From positions 744,001 through 808,000 of the forward strand of contig NZ_BNAY01000001.1 in NCBI RefSeq assembly GCF_014654365.1: a DNA stretch of 64,000 bases, in the 5' to 3' direction. Shown piece after piece: positions 20,431-31,452 of the stretch; position 1 is the first letter of the stretch; each line of letters opens with the position of its first letter. The stretch comes from Amycolatopsis oliviviridis (GTDB lineage: Bacteria; Actinomycetota; Actinomycetes; Mycobacteriales; Pseudonocardiaceae). A model generated the notes under the pieces. The model ran no database searches. It was given only the letters and a program-made list of their open reading frames with translations, and had not been told where the DNA came from. The position numbers were made by a program, and so were the translations under genes.

Positions 20431-21720
20431 TCAGTCGATGAAGTCGATGTTCGGATAGCGCGGCGACTCACGGTCGAGCAGATGCCGGTCACGGCCCTTC
20501 AAGTGCAGATCGAAGAACGCGCCGACGTACTCCCGCTGCGCGGCCAGCGATCGGCGGGGATCGATGGTGCCGATGACCGCCTCCCGCTTCTCCGGCGTCA
20601 CCCGCGAACTCAGCTGCGGCACGACGACCTGAAGATCGCTGTACGCCATGTGGGTACTGCCGCCGCGCAGGAGCAGATCCCGCTTCCAGCCGCGCTGGTT
20701 GGCCCAGAAATCCGCCCAGCTCCGGTCGAATTCGGGAGTCCGGTGGGTGTGCTGGAGCGGTTTCCCGTCCTGGCCGACCCCTTCGGCGCCCATCAGCATG
20801 AACGGCCGGTCCAGGCCGCGTTTCGTGACTTCGCCCGGTACGTAAGGGCTCCCGGGCGGGTAACCGAAGGCGGTCGCCATCGCGCCGTCCAGGTTGATCC
20901 CGGCGTCGATCCGGCGGTCCTGCACCATCGTCTCACCGGAGGTGAACCCGCCGTAGGAATGCCCATAGGCGCCGACGCGGGACAGGTCGAGGGACCGGCC
21001 GAGATCGCGGGGGAGCGGCCGGTTCTCCGCGTCCGGGTTCTGGCCGCGGGCGAGCTTGGCGAGCTGGTCGAGGACGAAGCGGGTGTCGCCGACGCGCGCG
21101 TCGAGCGCCTTCTTCATGAACTCGGGGCCTTCACCCGGCGGGAGCGCCGGTTCGAGCCGTCCACCGGGGAATTCGACGGCCGCGCTCTCGTAGGTGTGCG
21201 AGAGCGCGACGACGACATACCCGCGGCTCGCCAGGTCGTCCACGAGAGCCGAGTAGGTCTCACGTGGCGCACCGAAGCCGGGGGAGAAGAGCGTGACCGG
21301 CTTCGGCGCGCCGTGCGCGGCGGGGACGCCGAGTTCGGCGTTGCGTTTCGCGGACTTCCAATCGATGGAACCCGCCGGGAGATCGAGATAGTCCTTGCCC
21401 GCGAGGATCTGGTCGACTACCGAGCCCAAGGCGGGACCGACCCACGGTGCGCGCGGCCCGTGGGCGGACCGTGGGTCGGCTGGGTAGGTGACGGTGACCA
21501 TGAGCTCCCGGCGCCGCTCCGGCTTCCACGGATCGGAGCGGGCGTTGTCGACGAGATGGAGGTCGGTGGTGCCGACGTCGTAGTGACCGGTGAGGGCCGG
21601 TGCGGTGAGTTCGACCTGTTCGGCCGCGACGGCGGGGGCCGCCGTCGCGAGCCCGCCCGCGAGCGCGAGGCCCGCGATCAGCGCCGAACCCCGTACCACC
21701 CTGGTGTGTCTCGATGACAC
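20431..21720 (-). CDS. Secreted alpha/beta hydrolase, PAF-acetylhydrolase-like
   Basis: A 429-residue exported esterase/lipase resembling platelet-activating factor acetylhydrolases. The signal peptide runs GSALIAGLALAGGLATAAPAVAAE (ends about residue 34). The oxyanion region is FSPGFGAPRETYS, the nucleophile elbow AYGHSYGG (Ser255), followed by GINLDGAM and a late His in GGSTHMAYSD. The GTG at 21718-21720 follows GGAAGGA and is preferred to upstream in-frame starts that would bury the signal peptide. The lipid or ester substrate is unknown. A hairpin terminates it. Confidence 0.87.
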   Translation of the reverse strand: MSSRHTRVVRGSALIAGLALAGGLATAAPAVAAEQVELTAPALTGHYDVGTTDLHLVDNARSDPWKPERRRELMVTVTYPADPRSAHGPRAPWVGPALGSVVDQILAGKDYLDLPAGSIDWKSAKRNAELGVPAAHGAPKPVTLFSPGFGAPRETYSALVDDLASRGYVVVALSHTYESAAVEFPGGRLEPALPPGEGPEFMKKALDARVGDTRFVLDQLAKLARGQNPDAENRPLPRDLGRSLDLSRVGAYGHSYGGFTSGETMVQDRRIDAGINLDGAMATAFGYPPGSPYVPGEVTKRGLDRPFMLMGAEGVGQDGKPLQHTHRTPEFDRSWADFWANQRGWKRDLLLRGGSTHMAYSDLQVVVPQLSSRVTPEKREAVIGTIDPRRSLAAQREYVGAFFDLHLKGRDRHLLDRESPRYPNIDFID

Positions 21721-21818
21721 TGTGGAGTCCTTCCGGATCGGGGCGGCCCGGTGGCCGCCTGTTTCCGACCCTGGCAGCGCCCCGGGGTGACCGCATCCCT
21801 CTGAGGTTTGAGCGTGGG

Positions 21819-22760
21819 TCACCCGTGCAGGGCACGGTAGGCCGACGCGGCCCCAGGGTGCAGCGGCACCTGGCCGGTGCCGATCAGCGTCCGGACGTCG
21901 AGGAACTGGGTCCCGACGGCGGGTGCCGGGACGAGGTCGGCGGCGTGCCCGGCCAGTACCCGCGCGACCGCGGCCGCGGCGTCCTCGGGCAGGGAAGGCG
22001 CCGCCAGCAGCAGGTTCGCGACGCCGATCGTCCGCAGCTCACCGACCCCTTGATACGCCTGCGCCGGGACGTGGACCTGGTCGTACACCGGGCCGTAGCC
22101 CGCGCGCAGGGCGGGAAGGTGGGTGTCGAGCGGGAGGAGCGTGATCGGGGTCGTCCGGTTCAGCTCGGTGAGCGCGGGTGTGGGGATACCGCCGGACCAG
22201 AACAGCGCGTCGACCTCGTGCGCGACCAGCGCGTTGATCGCCTCGCCGAGGAGGAGGTTCTTCGCGTGCACCGGGATCTCCGCGCGGGCGAACAGCCGCG
22301 TGCTGAACACCGCGACGCCGGATCCGTTCGCGCCCATCGCCACCGGCCGCCCGGCCAGATCGGACAGGGACCGCACGCCGACGTCCGCGCGGACCACGAG
22401 CTGGTGGTAGTTCTCGTAGACGCGGCCGATGGCCGAGAACGCGATCGGGACGGAGAACGGCGCCGCTCCGGCGAGGGCGGATTCGGCGACGTCGCCGAGG
22501 ACGAGCCCGAGATCGGCCCGCCCGTCCCGTAGCCGGCGCAGGTTCTCGACACTGGCCTCGGTCGCGACGGCCGTCGCGTGCAGCCGCGGTTCCGCCCGGT
22601 TCAGCTGCTGGGCGAGCAGTTCCGCGAAGGCGAGATAGAAGCCGCCGCTCTCGCCCGCAGCGATGACGACCTCGCGTTCCGGGCCCTGGTATCCCGCCGT
22701 GGAACAGCCCGCGAGCGTGGCGAGTCCGGCGAGCAGCGCGGTACGCCTGGTGACGGTCAC
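21819..22760 (-). CDS. TAXI-family solute-binding lipoprotein
   Basis: A 313-residue extracytoplasmic binding protein of the TAXI (TRAP-associated, immunogenic-protein-like) family. A lipobox LAGC places the lipid-anchored Cys at residue 19. Typical TAXI segments are VIAAGESGGFYLAFAELLAQQL, VATEASVENLRRLRDGRADLGLV and HVPAQAYQG, near the C-terminal hinge. No TRAP permease (DctQM-like) gene is nearby. Instead the GTG overlaps the histidine kinase stop by 4 bases, tying it to the kinase-regulator-MHS transporter operon. A role as a ligand sensor for the kinase is inferred from this coupling. Ligands of related proteins are small organic acids or amino acids. Confidence 0.88.
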   Translation of the reverse strand: MTVTRRTALLAGLATLAGCSTAGYQGPEREVVIAAGESGGFYLAFAELLAQQLNRAEPRLHATAVATEASVENLRRLRDGRADLGLVLGDVAESALAGAAPFSVPIAFSAIGRVYENYHQLVVRADVGVRSLSDLAGRPVAMGANGSGVAVFSTRLFARAEIPVHAKNLLLGEAINALVAHEVDALFWSGGIPTPALTELNRTTPITLLPLDTHLPALRAGYGPVYDQVHVPAQAYQGVGELRTIGVANLLLAAPSLPEDAAAAVARVLAGHAADLVPAPAVGTQFLDVRTLIGTGQVPLHPGAASAYRALHG

Positions 22761-24160
22761 GGTGTGCCCCCTGCCGCGAGCGGGAGTTCGACGCGGACTT
22801 CGAGTCCGTGCGGTTTCGCCTCGCGCAATTCGAGCTTCCCGCCCCGGGCGAGCACGTGCTGGCTCGCGATCGCGAGGCCCAGACCGGTACCGCGCGGGGC
22901 GCCGTCGCCACCGGCCCGCCAGAACCGCTCCGTCGCGCGCTCTCGGTCCTCTGTGGACAGTCCAGGGCCGTTGTCGGACACGAAGAGCGTCGCCGTCGTG
23001 TCGCCGATCTCGTAGCCGGTGGTGATCGTGGCGCCGCGTCCGGCGTAGTGCACCGCGTTGTCCAGCAGGACATCCAGCACCTGGGCCAGTTCGCTTTCCT
23101 CGCAGCGCACCGGCACCGGCTCGTCGTGGCCTTCCGCGGCCGCGAGGCCGACTCCCGCGTCGTCGGCCGACGGGCGCCACGCGTCGACCCGTTCGGCCAG
23201 CACCGCCGGGAGGTCACAGGGTTCGTCGCCGGATTCGCCGGCGGCGAGCCGGGTCGCGGCGCTCTCGGCGAGCGCCAGCGCGAGCAGCCCGTCGAGCAAC
23301 GACTCAAGGCGTTCGACTTCGGCGACGGTCGCCCGGTAGGCCCGCTGACCGTCGCCGTCGACCTGCGCGGCCAGGGAATCCACCCGCAGACGCAAGGCTG
23401 CCATGGGATTCCGCAGCTGGTGCGACGCGTCCGCGACGAGCCGCCGCTGCTGTTCGGACGCCTCGACGACGGCGTCGGACATCCGGTTGAACGACGTCGC
23501 GAGCGAACGCAGCTCCTTCGGCCCGGCCCGGTCGGGGACCTGGGCGCGATGCCCTCCGGTGACCGCCCGCACGCCGGTCTCCAGTTCGTGCAGCGGCCGC
23601 ACCATCCAGCGGGCCAGGAGGACCGCGAGCAGCACGAACACCGCCGCGACCAGCACCGCGCCCGCCACGATCGCCGCCCAGCGGGCGGTGACGTCGGCCG
23701 CCGCGGTGGTGACCGACGCGCGAAGCACGACCACTCCGGCCACCCGGGTCCCGGTCCCCACCGGACGGGCGAAGTAGACCGGATCCGCCGACCACGGGCT
23801 CACCTGCTCGGGTCCTTTCGCGGGCTGGTTGCGCAACGCGGACTCGACAAGCGAGCTGACGACCGGCTCCGCGGCCGTCATCCCGCCGGTCTCGACCAGC
23901 GGCACTCCGCGCGCGTCGACGACCACGACGGCCTCGCCGTATAACGACGAATACCTCGCGGCGTCGACGGCCAGCGTGGTCGGGTCGTCGGCGTCGACGG
24001 CCTGCTGAGCGAGGACGACGAACCGGTCGACGTCGGCGTTGCGGGCGATGACCAGCTGCTGGGTCCGCTGCGCGGCGGTCGACCCGAACAGCGGGATCGC
24101 GAACGCGGCGACCACGGTCAGCGCGAGCGCGACGAGGACGACCAGCAGCCGGGTGCGCAC
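22757..24160 (-). CDS. Two-component sensor histidine kinase
   Basis: A 467-residue membrane kinase. Membrane span 1 (LLVVLVALALTVVAAFAI) and span 2 (AAIVAGAVLVAAVFVLLAVLLA, about 160-185) enclose an external sensing loop of about 130 residues. A HAMP linker follows (WMVRPLHELETGV), then DASHQLRNPMAAL with phosphoacceptor His247, and ATPase boxes LLDNAVHYA, VSDNGPGL and GTGLGLAI. It stands 3 bases after the response regulator and overlaps the TAXI lipoprotein by 4 bases. The arrangement matches TctE-like kinases that govern carboxylate uptake, but the signal is unknown. Confidence 0.94.
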   Translation of the reverse strand: MRTRLLVVLVALALTVVAAFAIPLFGSTAAQRTQQLVIARNADVDRFVVLAQQAVDADDPTTLAVDAARYSSLYGEAVVVVDARGVPLVETGGMTAAEPVVSSLVESALRNQPAKGPEQVSPWSADPVYFARPVGTGTRVAGVVVLRASVTTAAADVTARWAAIVAGAVLVAAVFVLLAVLLARWMVRPLHELETGVRAVTGGHRAQVPDRAGPKELRSLATSFNRMSDAVVEASEQQRRLVADASHQLRNPMAALRLRVDSLAAQVDGDGQRAYRATVAEVERLESLLDGLLALALAESAATRLAAGESGDEPCDLPAVLAERVDAWRPSADDAGVGLAAAEGHDEPVPVRCEESELAQVLDVLLDNAVHYAGRGATITTGYEIGDTTATLFVSDNGPGLSTEDRERATERFWRAGGDGAPRGTGLGLAIASQHVLARGGKLELREAKPHGLEVRVELPLAAGGTP

Positions 24161-24163
24161 CGG

Positions 24164-24826
24164 TCAGTCCCGGCCCAGCCGGTAGCCGAATCCCCGGATC
24201 GTGGTCAGCAGGCCCGGCCGGTCCAGCTTCGCCCGAAGCTGCGTCAGGTGTACGTCCAGCGAACGCGAGACGGCGAGGTAGGCGTCGCCCCAGACCTCGT
24301 CCATCACCTGCTGACGGCTCACCGCGGTCCCCGGCCGGGCGGCGAGCACGGCCAGCACGGCGAATTCCTTGGCGGTGAGCCCGATGTCGGTCCCGTCGAC
24401 CAGTACGCGCCGGGCCCCGAGGTCGATCTCGACGTCCTCGACGCGCACGATGCCGTCCTGCGGCGTGGCCGAGACCGCGGCGCGGCGGACGACCGCGTCC
24501 ATCCTCGCCAGCAGTTCGGCCAGGCGGACCGGTTTGGTCAGGTAGTCGTCGGCGCCGAGCCGCAGCCCGCGTACGACGGATCGTTCGTCCCCGCTCGCGG
24601 TGAGCACGAGCACCGGCACGGGGGAGACCTGCCGGACCTTCCTGAGCACGTCGAGCCCGTGCATGTCCGGCAGGTTGAGATCGAGCAGGATCACGTCGGC
24701 GGCGCGATGCCGGTGCAGCGCGTCGCTCCCGCGGATCGCGTGGGAGACGGTGTGGCCGCGCGTCTGCAGCGCTTCGGCGAGCGCGTCGGCGACACCGGCG
24801 TCGTCCTCGACGAGCAGCACCCGCAC
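24164..24826 (-). CDS. OmpR/PhoB-family response regulator
   Basis: A 220-residue response regulator. The receiver domain has VEDDAG, phosphoacceptor Asp49 in ILLDLNLPD, the Thr switch in VLTASGDE and Lys in LTKPVRLAEL. The C-terminal winged helix has LTAKEFAVLAVLAARPG and VDVHL-type recognition elements ending GFGYRLG. Two in-frame GTGs exist (24832 and 24826). The second is chosen because GGAAGG is 7 bases before it. It lies 16 bases after the MHS transporter and 3 before the kinase, and probably controls the transporter. Confidence 0.93.
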   Translation of the reverse strand: MRVLLVEDDAGVADALAEALQTRGHTVSHAIRGSDALHRHRAADVILLDLNLPDMHGLDVLRKVRQVSPVPVLVLTASGDERSVVRGLRLGADDYLTKPVRLAELLARMDAVVRRAAVSATPQDGIVRVEDVEIDLGARRVLVDGTDIGLTAKEFAVLAVLAARPGTAVSRQQVMDEVWGDAYLAVSRSLDVHLTQLRAKLDRPGLLTTIRGFGYRLGRD

Positions 24827-24842
24827 GGCCACACCTTCCCGC

Positions 24843-27094
<2,252 letters not shown>

Positions 27095-27143
27095 CGTCCC
27101 CGTTTTCCCGTACTGATCGCAACCACTCCGGACTGGAGGTCCC

Positions 27144-27911
27144 GTGCCAGGACTGCTCGAAGGCAAGCGCCTGCTGATCACCGGCGTCATCACCGACGCC
27201 TCGCTCGCGTTCCACGCGGCCAAGATCGCGCAGCAGGAGGGCGCGAAGGTCGTGCTCACCGGCTTCGGCAGGCTGTCGCTCGTCGAGCGCATCGCCAAGC
27301 GTCTCCCCGAGGAGGCGCCGGTGCTGGAGCTGGACGTCACCAACCAGGAACACCTCGACTCGCTCGCCGACCGCGTCCGTGAGCACGTCGACGGTCTCGA
27401 CGGCGTGCTGCACTCGATCGGGTTCGCCCCGCAGTCCTGCCTCGGCGCGCCGTTCCTGGACGCCCCGGGCCAGGACGTGAAGGTGGCCGTCGACGTCTCG
27501 GCGTTCTCCTTCAAGTCCCTCGCCGTCGCGACCTTGCCGCTGCTCTCGCCCGGCTCGTCGATCGTCGGCATGGACTTCGACGCGCGCGTCGCCTGGCCCG
27601 TCTACAACTGGATGGGCGTGGCGAAGGCGGCGCTGGAGTCGGTGAACCGGTACCTGGCGCGCGACCTCGGCCCGAAGGGCATCCGGGTCAACCTGGTCAG
27701 CGCGGGTCCGATGAAGACCATGGCGGCGAAGTCGATCCCCGGTTTCTCCGAGCTGGAGGAGGGCTGGGGCGACCGCGCGCCGCTCGGCTGGGACAGCTCC
27801 GACCCGGACCCGACGGCGAAGTCGGTCTGTGCCGTGCTGTCGGACTGGCTGCCCGCCACGACCGGCTCGATGATCATGGTCGACGGCGGAGTGCACGCCC
27901 TCGGCATCTGA
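27144..27911 (+). CDS. inhA: Enoyl-[ACP] reductase InhA
   Basis: A 255-residue NADH-dependent enoyl-ACP reductase, the last step of the FAS-II elongation cycle. The N terminus [20 protein letters not shown] carries the unusual InhA/FabI cofactor loop. HSIGFAPQ places Ser91 where M. tuberculosis has Ser94. [20 protein letters not shown] gives Tyr154-x6-Lys161, and the end reads [21 protein letters not shown] start with GGAGG upstream in CTGGAGGTCCC. Co-transcribed with fabG. A palindrome follows the stop. Confidence 0.97.
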   Translation: MPGLLEGKRLLITGVITDASLAFHAAKIAQQEGAKVVLTGFGRLSLVERIAKRLPEEAPVLELDVTNQEHLDSLADRVREHVDGLDGVLHSIGFAPQSCLGAPFLDAPGQDVKVAVDVSAFSFKSLAVATLPLLSPGSSIVGMDFDARVAWPVYNWMGVAKAALESVNRYLARDLGPKGIRVNLVSAGPMKTMAAKSIPGFSELEEGWGDRAPLGWDSSDPDPTAKSVCAVLSDWLPATTGSMIMVDGGVHALGI

Positions 27912-27922
27912 GTTCTTCCCTG

Positions 27923-27975
27923 CGCGTGAAGGCCCCCTTCCCTCTGCTCAGCCGAGGGAAGGGGGCCTTCACGCG
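27923..27975. repeat. 53-base palindrome, 22-bp perfect stem (family member)
   Basis: 27923-27944 pairs with 27954-27975 around a 9-base loop. The arm GTGAAGGCCCCCTTCCCTC is identical to that at 57527. It lies between convergent inhA and the SnoaL-like gene. Confidence 0.8.
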
Positions 27976-27983
27976 TGTCAGGG

Positions 27984-28382
27984 CTAGACGGCGTTCGCGA
28001 CGTGCCAGGAGTCTTCGAGCAGCAGGTACTTGGTGATCCGGCCGTGGTCGTCCACCGCGAACTCGATGGTGAAGGGTGAGTCGATCACCTTGCCGGTGCT
28101 GCGGATGATCGAGCGCAGGCGCCCGATCGCGACGGCGTGCGGCCCGTCGACGAGCACCCGTTCGACGTCGAACCGGTCCTTAATGATGCCCTTGTCCAGC
28201 AGGGCGTAGAACTCCCGGACCTCCGCCGGGTTCCGGCGCGGGCCGATCCACGGGACCAGATCCGTGGCGCCGGGGATGTCCCAGGCGACGTCGTCGGCGA
28301 AGAGTTCGGAGGCACCGTCGGTGTCCCCTGTGGACATTCGGCGGAAGAACTCGTCGAGGACGGTTCGGGTTCGATCGGACAT
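27984..28382 (-). CDS. SnoaL-like (NTF2-fold) protein
   Basis: A 132-residue NTF2-like protein. It shows the SnoaL-like pattern: an N-terminal helix (VLDEFFRRMSTGDTDGASELFADDVAWDIPG), central RNPAEVREFYALLD, and C-terminal strands (IEFAVDDHGRITKYLLLEDS). Members act as small-molecule cyclases, isomerases or binding proteins. The ATG at 28380-28382 follows AAGAAGGAA. It lies 14 bases after the MFS gene, so it is co-transcribed with an exporter under the TetR regulator and may modify or bind the same compound (inference). Confidence 0.82.
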   Translation of the reverse strand: MSDRTRTVLDEFFRRMSTGDTDGASELFADDVAWDIPGATDLVPWIGPRRNPAEVREFYALLDKGIIKDRFDVERVLVDGPHAVAIGRLRSIIRSTGKVIDSPFTIEFAVDDHGRITKYLLLEDSWHVANAV

Positions 28383-28396
28383 GATTCCTTCTTTCC

Positions 28397-29578
28397 TTAC
28401 TGGGTAACAGGTTCGCGAAGCAGACGGGTGTCGTCGGTGCGCTGGACACCGGCGGCGAAGGTGAGTGCGAGCACGGTGGCGGCCCCGAGTCCGACGCTCA
28501 CCCACGCGACGCTGGGATAGCCGAGACCGGCGTCGATCGACTCGCCACCGAGCCAGGGACCGACGGTGTTGCCGACGTTGAAGGCGGCTGTCGTGCTCGC
28601 GCCGACGAGCGTGGGCGCGTTGCCCGCCACGGCGAACGCGCGGACGTTCAGGGCCGGGTTGATCCCGAATCCGGCGACGCCGAACAGGAACACGGCGAAG
28701 ATCGCGACCGGGGTCGCCGGGCCCGAGAGCGCGAGCAGCACCAGGGCGAGCAGGGCGACGCCGAGACCGCCGTACAGGGTCGCGAAAGGCCTCGCGTCGG
28801 CGAGCCTGCCACCGGCGGTGATGCCGATCAGCGCGCCGAGCCCGAACAGCGACAGCACTCCCGGCACCCAGCTTTCCGGCAGCCCGGCGATCTCGGTCAG
28901 CAAGGGCGCGAGGTAGCTGAAGGTCGCGAAGATCATCGCCTGCGCGAGCGCGATCACGCCGAGCGCCAGCCAGAACCGGCCGCCGCGGTACAGCCGCAGT
29001 TCGGTCGCGACGTCGGTCTTGTCTTCGCCGTTCTGCGTCTCCGGGACGAGGAAGAAGACGCCGATCAACGCGATGACGGTCAGCGCCGTGACCGCCCAGA
29101 ACGCCGCCCGCCAGCCCGCGTGCTGGCCGAGGAAGGTCCCGGCGGGCACGCCGGCGATGTTCGCGACGGTGAGCCCGCCGACCAGGATGGCCAGTGCGCG
29201 GCCGCGGCGTTCGACCGGGACCATCGCGACGGCGGTGGCCGCCGCGACCGCCCAGAACCCGGCGCAGGCGACGGCGCTGACGACGCGGGTCGCGAAGAGC
29301 AGGGCGTACCCGGACCCCAGCGCGCCGACGACGTGCGAGATCCCGAAGACGACGAGCAGCGCCATCAGGGTGGCGCGCCTCGGCACCCTCAGCGTCGCGA
29401 TCGCGAGCAGGGGAGCGCCGACCACCATGCCGATCGCGAAGGCCGAGATGAGCAGCCCGGCCTCCGGGATGCCGACGTTCAGATCGGCCGCCATCCCCGG
29501 CAACAGGCCGGTGATCATGAACTCGGACGTGCCGAGCGCGAACACGCTCAGTCCGAGTACGCAGACTGCCAAAGGCAC
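28397..29578 (-). CDS. MFS efflux transporter, DHA1 (12-TM), chloramphenicol-exporter-like
   Basis: A 393-residue 12-span MFS exporter. The N terminus (LGLSVFALGTSEFMITGLLPGMAADL) and MVVGAPLLAIATLR plus VAGVPAGTFLGQHAGWRAAFW are characteristic of AraJ/Cml-type DHA1 efflux pumps, some of which export chloramphenicol. Substrate is not provable here. GTG start with GGAGGGAA upstream. A 22-bp palindromic operator lies between it and the tetR gene, matching one in front of tetR, so it is almost certainly the regulated target. Confidence 0.9.
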   Translation of the reverse strand: MPLAVCVLGLSVFALGTSEFMITGLLPGMAADLNVGIPEAGLLISAFAIGMVVGAPLLAIATLRVPRRATLMALLVVFGISHVVGALGSGYALLFATRVVSAVACAGFWAVAAATAVAMVPVERRGRALAILVGGLTVANIAGVPAGTFLGQHAGWRAAFWAVTALTVIALIGVFFLVPETQNGEDKTDVATELRLYRGGRFWLALGVIALAQAMIFATFSYLAPLLTEIAGLPESWVPGVLSLFGLGALIGITAGGRLADARPFATLYGGLGVALLALVLLALSGPATPVAIFAVFLFGVAGFGINPALNVRAFAVAGNAPTLVGASTTAAFNVGNTVGPWLGGESIDAGLGYPSVAWVSVGLGAATVLALTFAAGVQRTDDTRLLREPVTQ

Positions 29579-29593
29579 GGGAATTCCCTCCAG

Positions 29594-29615
29594 TTTTGTA
29601 TTGATCAGTCCAAAA
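29594..29615. promoter_or_regulatory. TetR operator, site 1 (upstream of the MFS gene)
   Basis: A 22-base imperfect palindrome with outer TTTTG/CAAAA arms around a TGATCA centre. It shares the arms and overall pattern of the site at 30253. Confidence 0.65.
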
Positions 29616-29649
29616 TGTGGGCAGCGTTGCGCACAGGTTTTGCTTTGGT

Positions 29650-30234
29650 CTACTTCGCGGCGATCGCGTGCAGCGCGATGTCGGCGACGCCCTCCATGGC
29701 CCTTCGCCCGGCGCCGCGGCGGGACATCAGCCGGAGGCCGGCGACGGTGCTGTGCGCGAACTCGGCGATGTCGCCGGGCTCGCGAGCGCTGTCGATCGTC
29801 CCGTCGAGCTGTCCTTCCCTGGCGCAGGCCGAGAGAAGGGTGAGGTGCCGTGCGGTGTCGGCGTCGATCCGTGCCTTGATCTCGGGATCGCGGTCGCCGA
29901 ACTCGGCCACGGTGTTGACCACGAGGCAGCCTCGGCCGTGGTGCGTGACTTCCTCGTCGATCGTGTACGAGAACAGGGCGCGGAATCGCTCGACGCCAGT
30001 CCCGGATTCCTCCAGCAAGGCCGTTCTGAGCACGATCCCGCGCTCGGCGTAGTGGTCGAGCGCGCGCATGAACAGCTCGTGCTTGCTGGTGAAGGTGTTG
30101 TAGATGCTGCTGCGGCCCAGGCCGGTGGCCTCGCAGAGCGCCTGCGTCGACGTGCCCTCGTAACCGCGGGCCCAGAACGCGTCCATGGCGCGCCCGATCG
30201 CCGCGCGCTCGTCGAATTCCTTCGGCCTGGCCAT
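29650..30234 (-). CDS. TetR-family transcriptional regulator
   Basis: A 194-residue TetR repressor. N-terminal helix-turn-helix: FDERAAIGRAMDAFWARGYEGTST, then GLGRSSIYNTFTSKHELF, the recognition helix. The ligand domain resembles TetR_C regulators of efflux pumps and contains RGCLVVNTVAEFG. TACGGT stands 7 bases before the ATG, so it is probably leaderless, and a matching -35 would overlap operator site 2, predicting autoregulation. It precedes the MFS-SnoaL pair on the same strand and diverges from cpfC. Confidence 0.92.
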   Translation of the reverse strand: MARPKEFDERAAIGRAMDAFWARGYEGTSTQALCEATGLGRSSIYNTFTSKHELFMRALDHYAERGIVLRTALLEESGTGVERFRALFSYTIDEEVTHHGRGCLVVNTVAEFGDRDPEIKARIDADTARHLTLLSACAREGQLDGTIDSAREPGDIAEFAHSTVAGLRLMSRRGAGRRAMEGVADIALHAIAAK

Positions 30235-30241
30235 GGAATCG

Positions 30242-30274
30242 ACCGTACCAGGTTTTGGATCGGTCGGTTCAAAA
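30242..30274. promoter_or_regulatory. tetR -10 and TetR operator, site 2 (tetR / cpfC divergent region)
   Basis: TACGGT on the minus strand (30242-30247) is the likely tetR -10. The 22-base imperfect palindrome 30253-30274 has TTTTG/CAAAA arms and overlaps the predicted -35. It also lies upstream of the ferrochelatase gene. Confidence 0.6.
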
Positions 30275-30319
30275 TGGGCCGGGTCAGCGTGCGGGGCGCC
30301 ACAACGGCAAGATGACAGG

Positions 30320-31366
30320 GTGGGTTACGACGCGCTGCTTTGGCTTTCGTTCGGTGGTCCCGAGGGGCCCGACGAGGTGATGCCGTTCCTGGAGAACGTC
30401 ACCCGGGGACGGGGAGTCCCCCGGGAACGGCTGCTCGAGGTCTCAGAGCACTACCAGCACTTCGGCGGGGTCTCGCCGATCAACCGCCTGAACCGGGACG
30501 CGATCTCCGCCGTGGAGAAGCAACTCGCGGCCGCGGGGATCGATCTGCCCGTCCACTTCGGCAACCGCAACTGGCGGCCGATGGTCGAGGACACCCTCGC
30601 CGAGATCACCAAGGCGGGCGCTCAGCGCGTCCTGGTCTTCCCCACCAGCGCGTACGGCGGCTACTCCGCCTGCCGTCAGTACGACGAGGACATCGAGCGC
30701 GCCCGCGCGGCCGTCGGCGACGGCGCGCCGGAACTGGTGAAGCTGCGGCAGTTCTTCGACCACCCGCTGTTCATCGCGGCCTTCGTCGACGCAGTCCGCG
30801 CCGCGCACGCGGAACTGGGGAACAAGCCCGGAACGCGGACGGTCTTCTGCGCCCACTCGGTGCCCGAGTCCGCCGACACCGCGTCCGGGCCGCCCTCGGA
30901 AGGCGGACGCCGCTACTCGCGTCAGATCGCCGAGGCCGCCCGGCTCGTCGCGGCCGAAGCGGGGATCGAGGCCTACGACGTCGTCTGGCAGTCGCGCTCC
31001 GGTCCGCCGCAGGTGCCGTGGCTGGAGCCGGACATCGTCGACCACATCGACGCGCTGCACGCGGAAGGCGTCACCTCGGTGGTCGTCTGCCCGGTGGGTT
31101 TCGTGTCCGACCACCTCGAGGTGATCTGGGACCTCGACAACGAGGCCGCCGAGCGCGCCGCGGAGCACGGCATGGGCTTCGCGCGGGCCGCGACACCGGA
31201 CACCGACCCGCGATTCGCGGAACTCGTCGTGGAACTGGTGCGGGAACACACGGAAGGGGCGCCGGCGCGGAAGCTGTCGCCGTTCCCGGCGGCCGGGTGC
31301 ACGGTCAACGGGGCACCTTGCGCCGTCGGGTGCTGCGAGCCGGCGAAGCGCCCCTCGCGTCCGTAA
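30320..31366 (+). CDS. cpfC: Coproporphyrin ferrochelatase
   Basis: A 348-residue ferrochelatase that inserts Fe(II) into coproporphyrin III in the actinobacterial heme route. It has LSFGGPEGPDEVMPFL, PTSAYGGYSACRQYDEDI, the catalytic His179 in CAHSVPESAD and DHLEVIWDLD with the conserved Glu. Cys118 plus the C-terminal cluster GCTVNGAPCAVGCCE match the [2Fe-2S] ligands known for actinobacterial enzymes. The GTG at 30320 has no Shine-Dalgarno; CAAGAT lies 6 bases upstream. M. tuberculosis has hemH directly after inhA, but here a tetR-MFS-SnoaL block separates them. A palindrome follows the stop. Confidence 0.96.
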   Translation: MGYDALLWLSFGGPEGPDEVMPFLENVTRGRGVPRERLLEVSEHYQHFGGVSPINRLNRDAISAVEKQLAAAGIDLPVHFGNRNWRPMVEDTLAEITKAGAQRVLVFPTSAYGGYSACRQYDEDIERARAAVGDGAPELVKLRQFFDHPLFIAAFVDAVRAAHAELGNKPGTRTVFCAHSVPESADTASGPPSEGGRRYSRQIAEAARLVAAEAGIEAYDVVWQSRSGPPQVPWLEPDIVDHIDALHAEGVTSVVVCPVGFVSDHLEVIWDLDNEAAERAAEHGMGFARAATPDTDPRFAELVVELVREHTEGAPARKLSPFPAAGCTVNGAPCAVGCCEPAKRPSRP

Positions 31367-31377
31367 GCGTTCGAGAG

Positions 31378-31432
31378 TGTCATGAAAGGGCCGTTCCTGA
31401 CGAAATCCGTCAGGAACGGCCCTTTCATGACA
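31378..31432. repeat. 55-base palindrome, 25-bp perfect stem (family member)
   Basis: 31378-31402 pairs with 31408-31432 around a 5-base loop. The outer arm TGTCATGAAAGGGCCGTTC is identical to 17707-17725, while the inner six bases differ on both arms and still pair. It lies between convergent cpfC and a lipoprotein gene. Confidence 0.8.
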
Positions 31433-31452
31433 TCCGGGAACCCCAGAACCGC

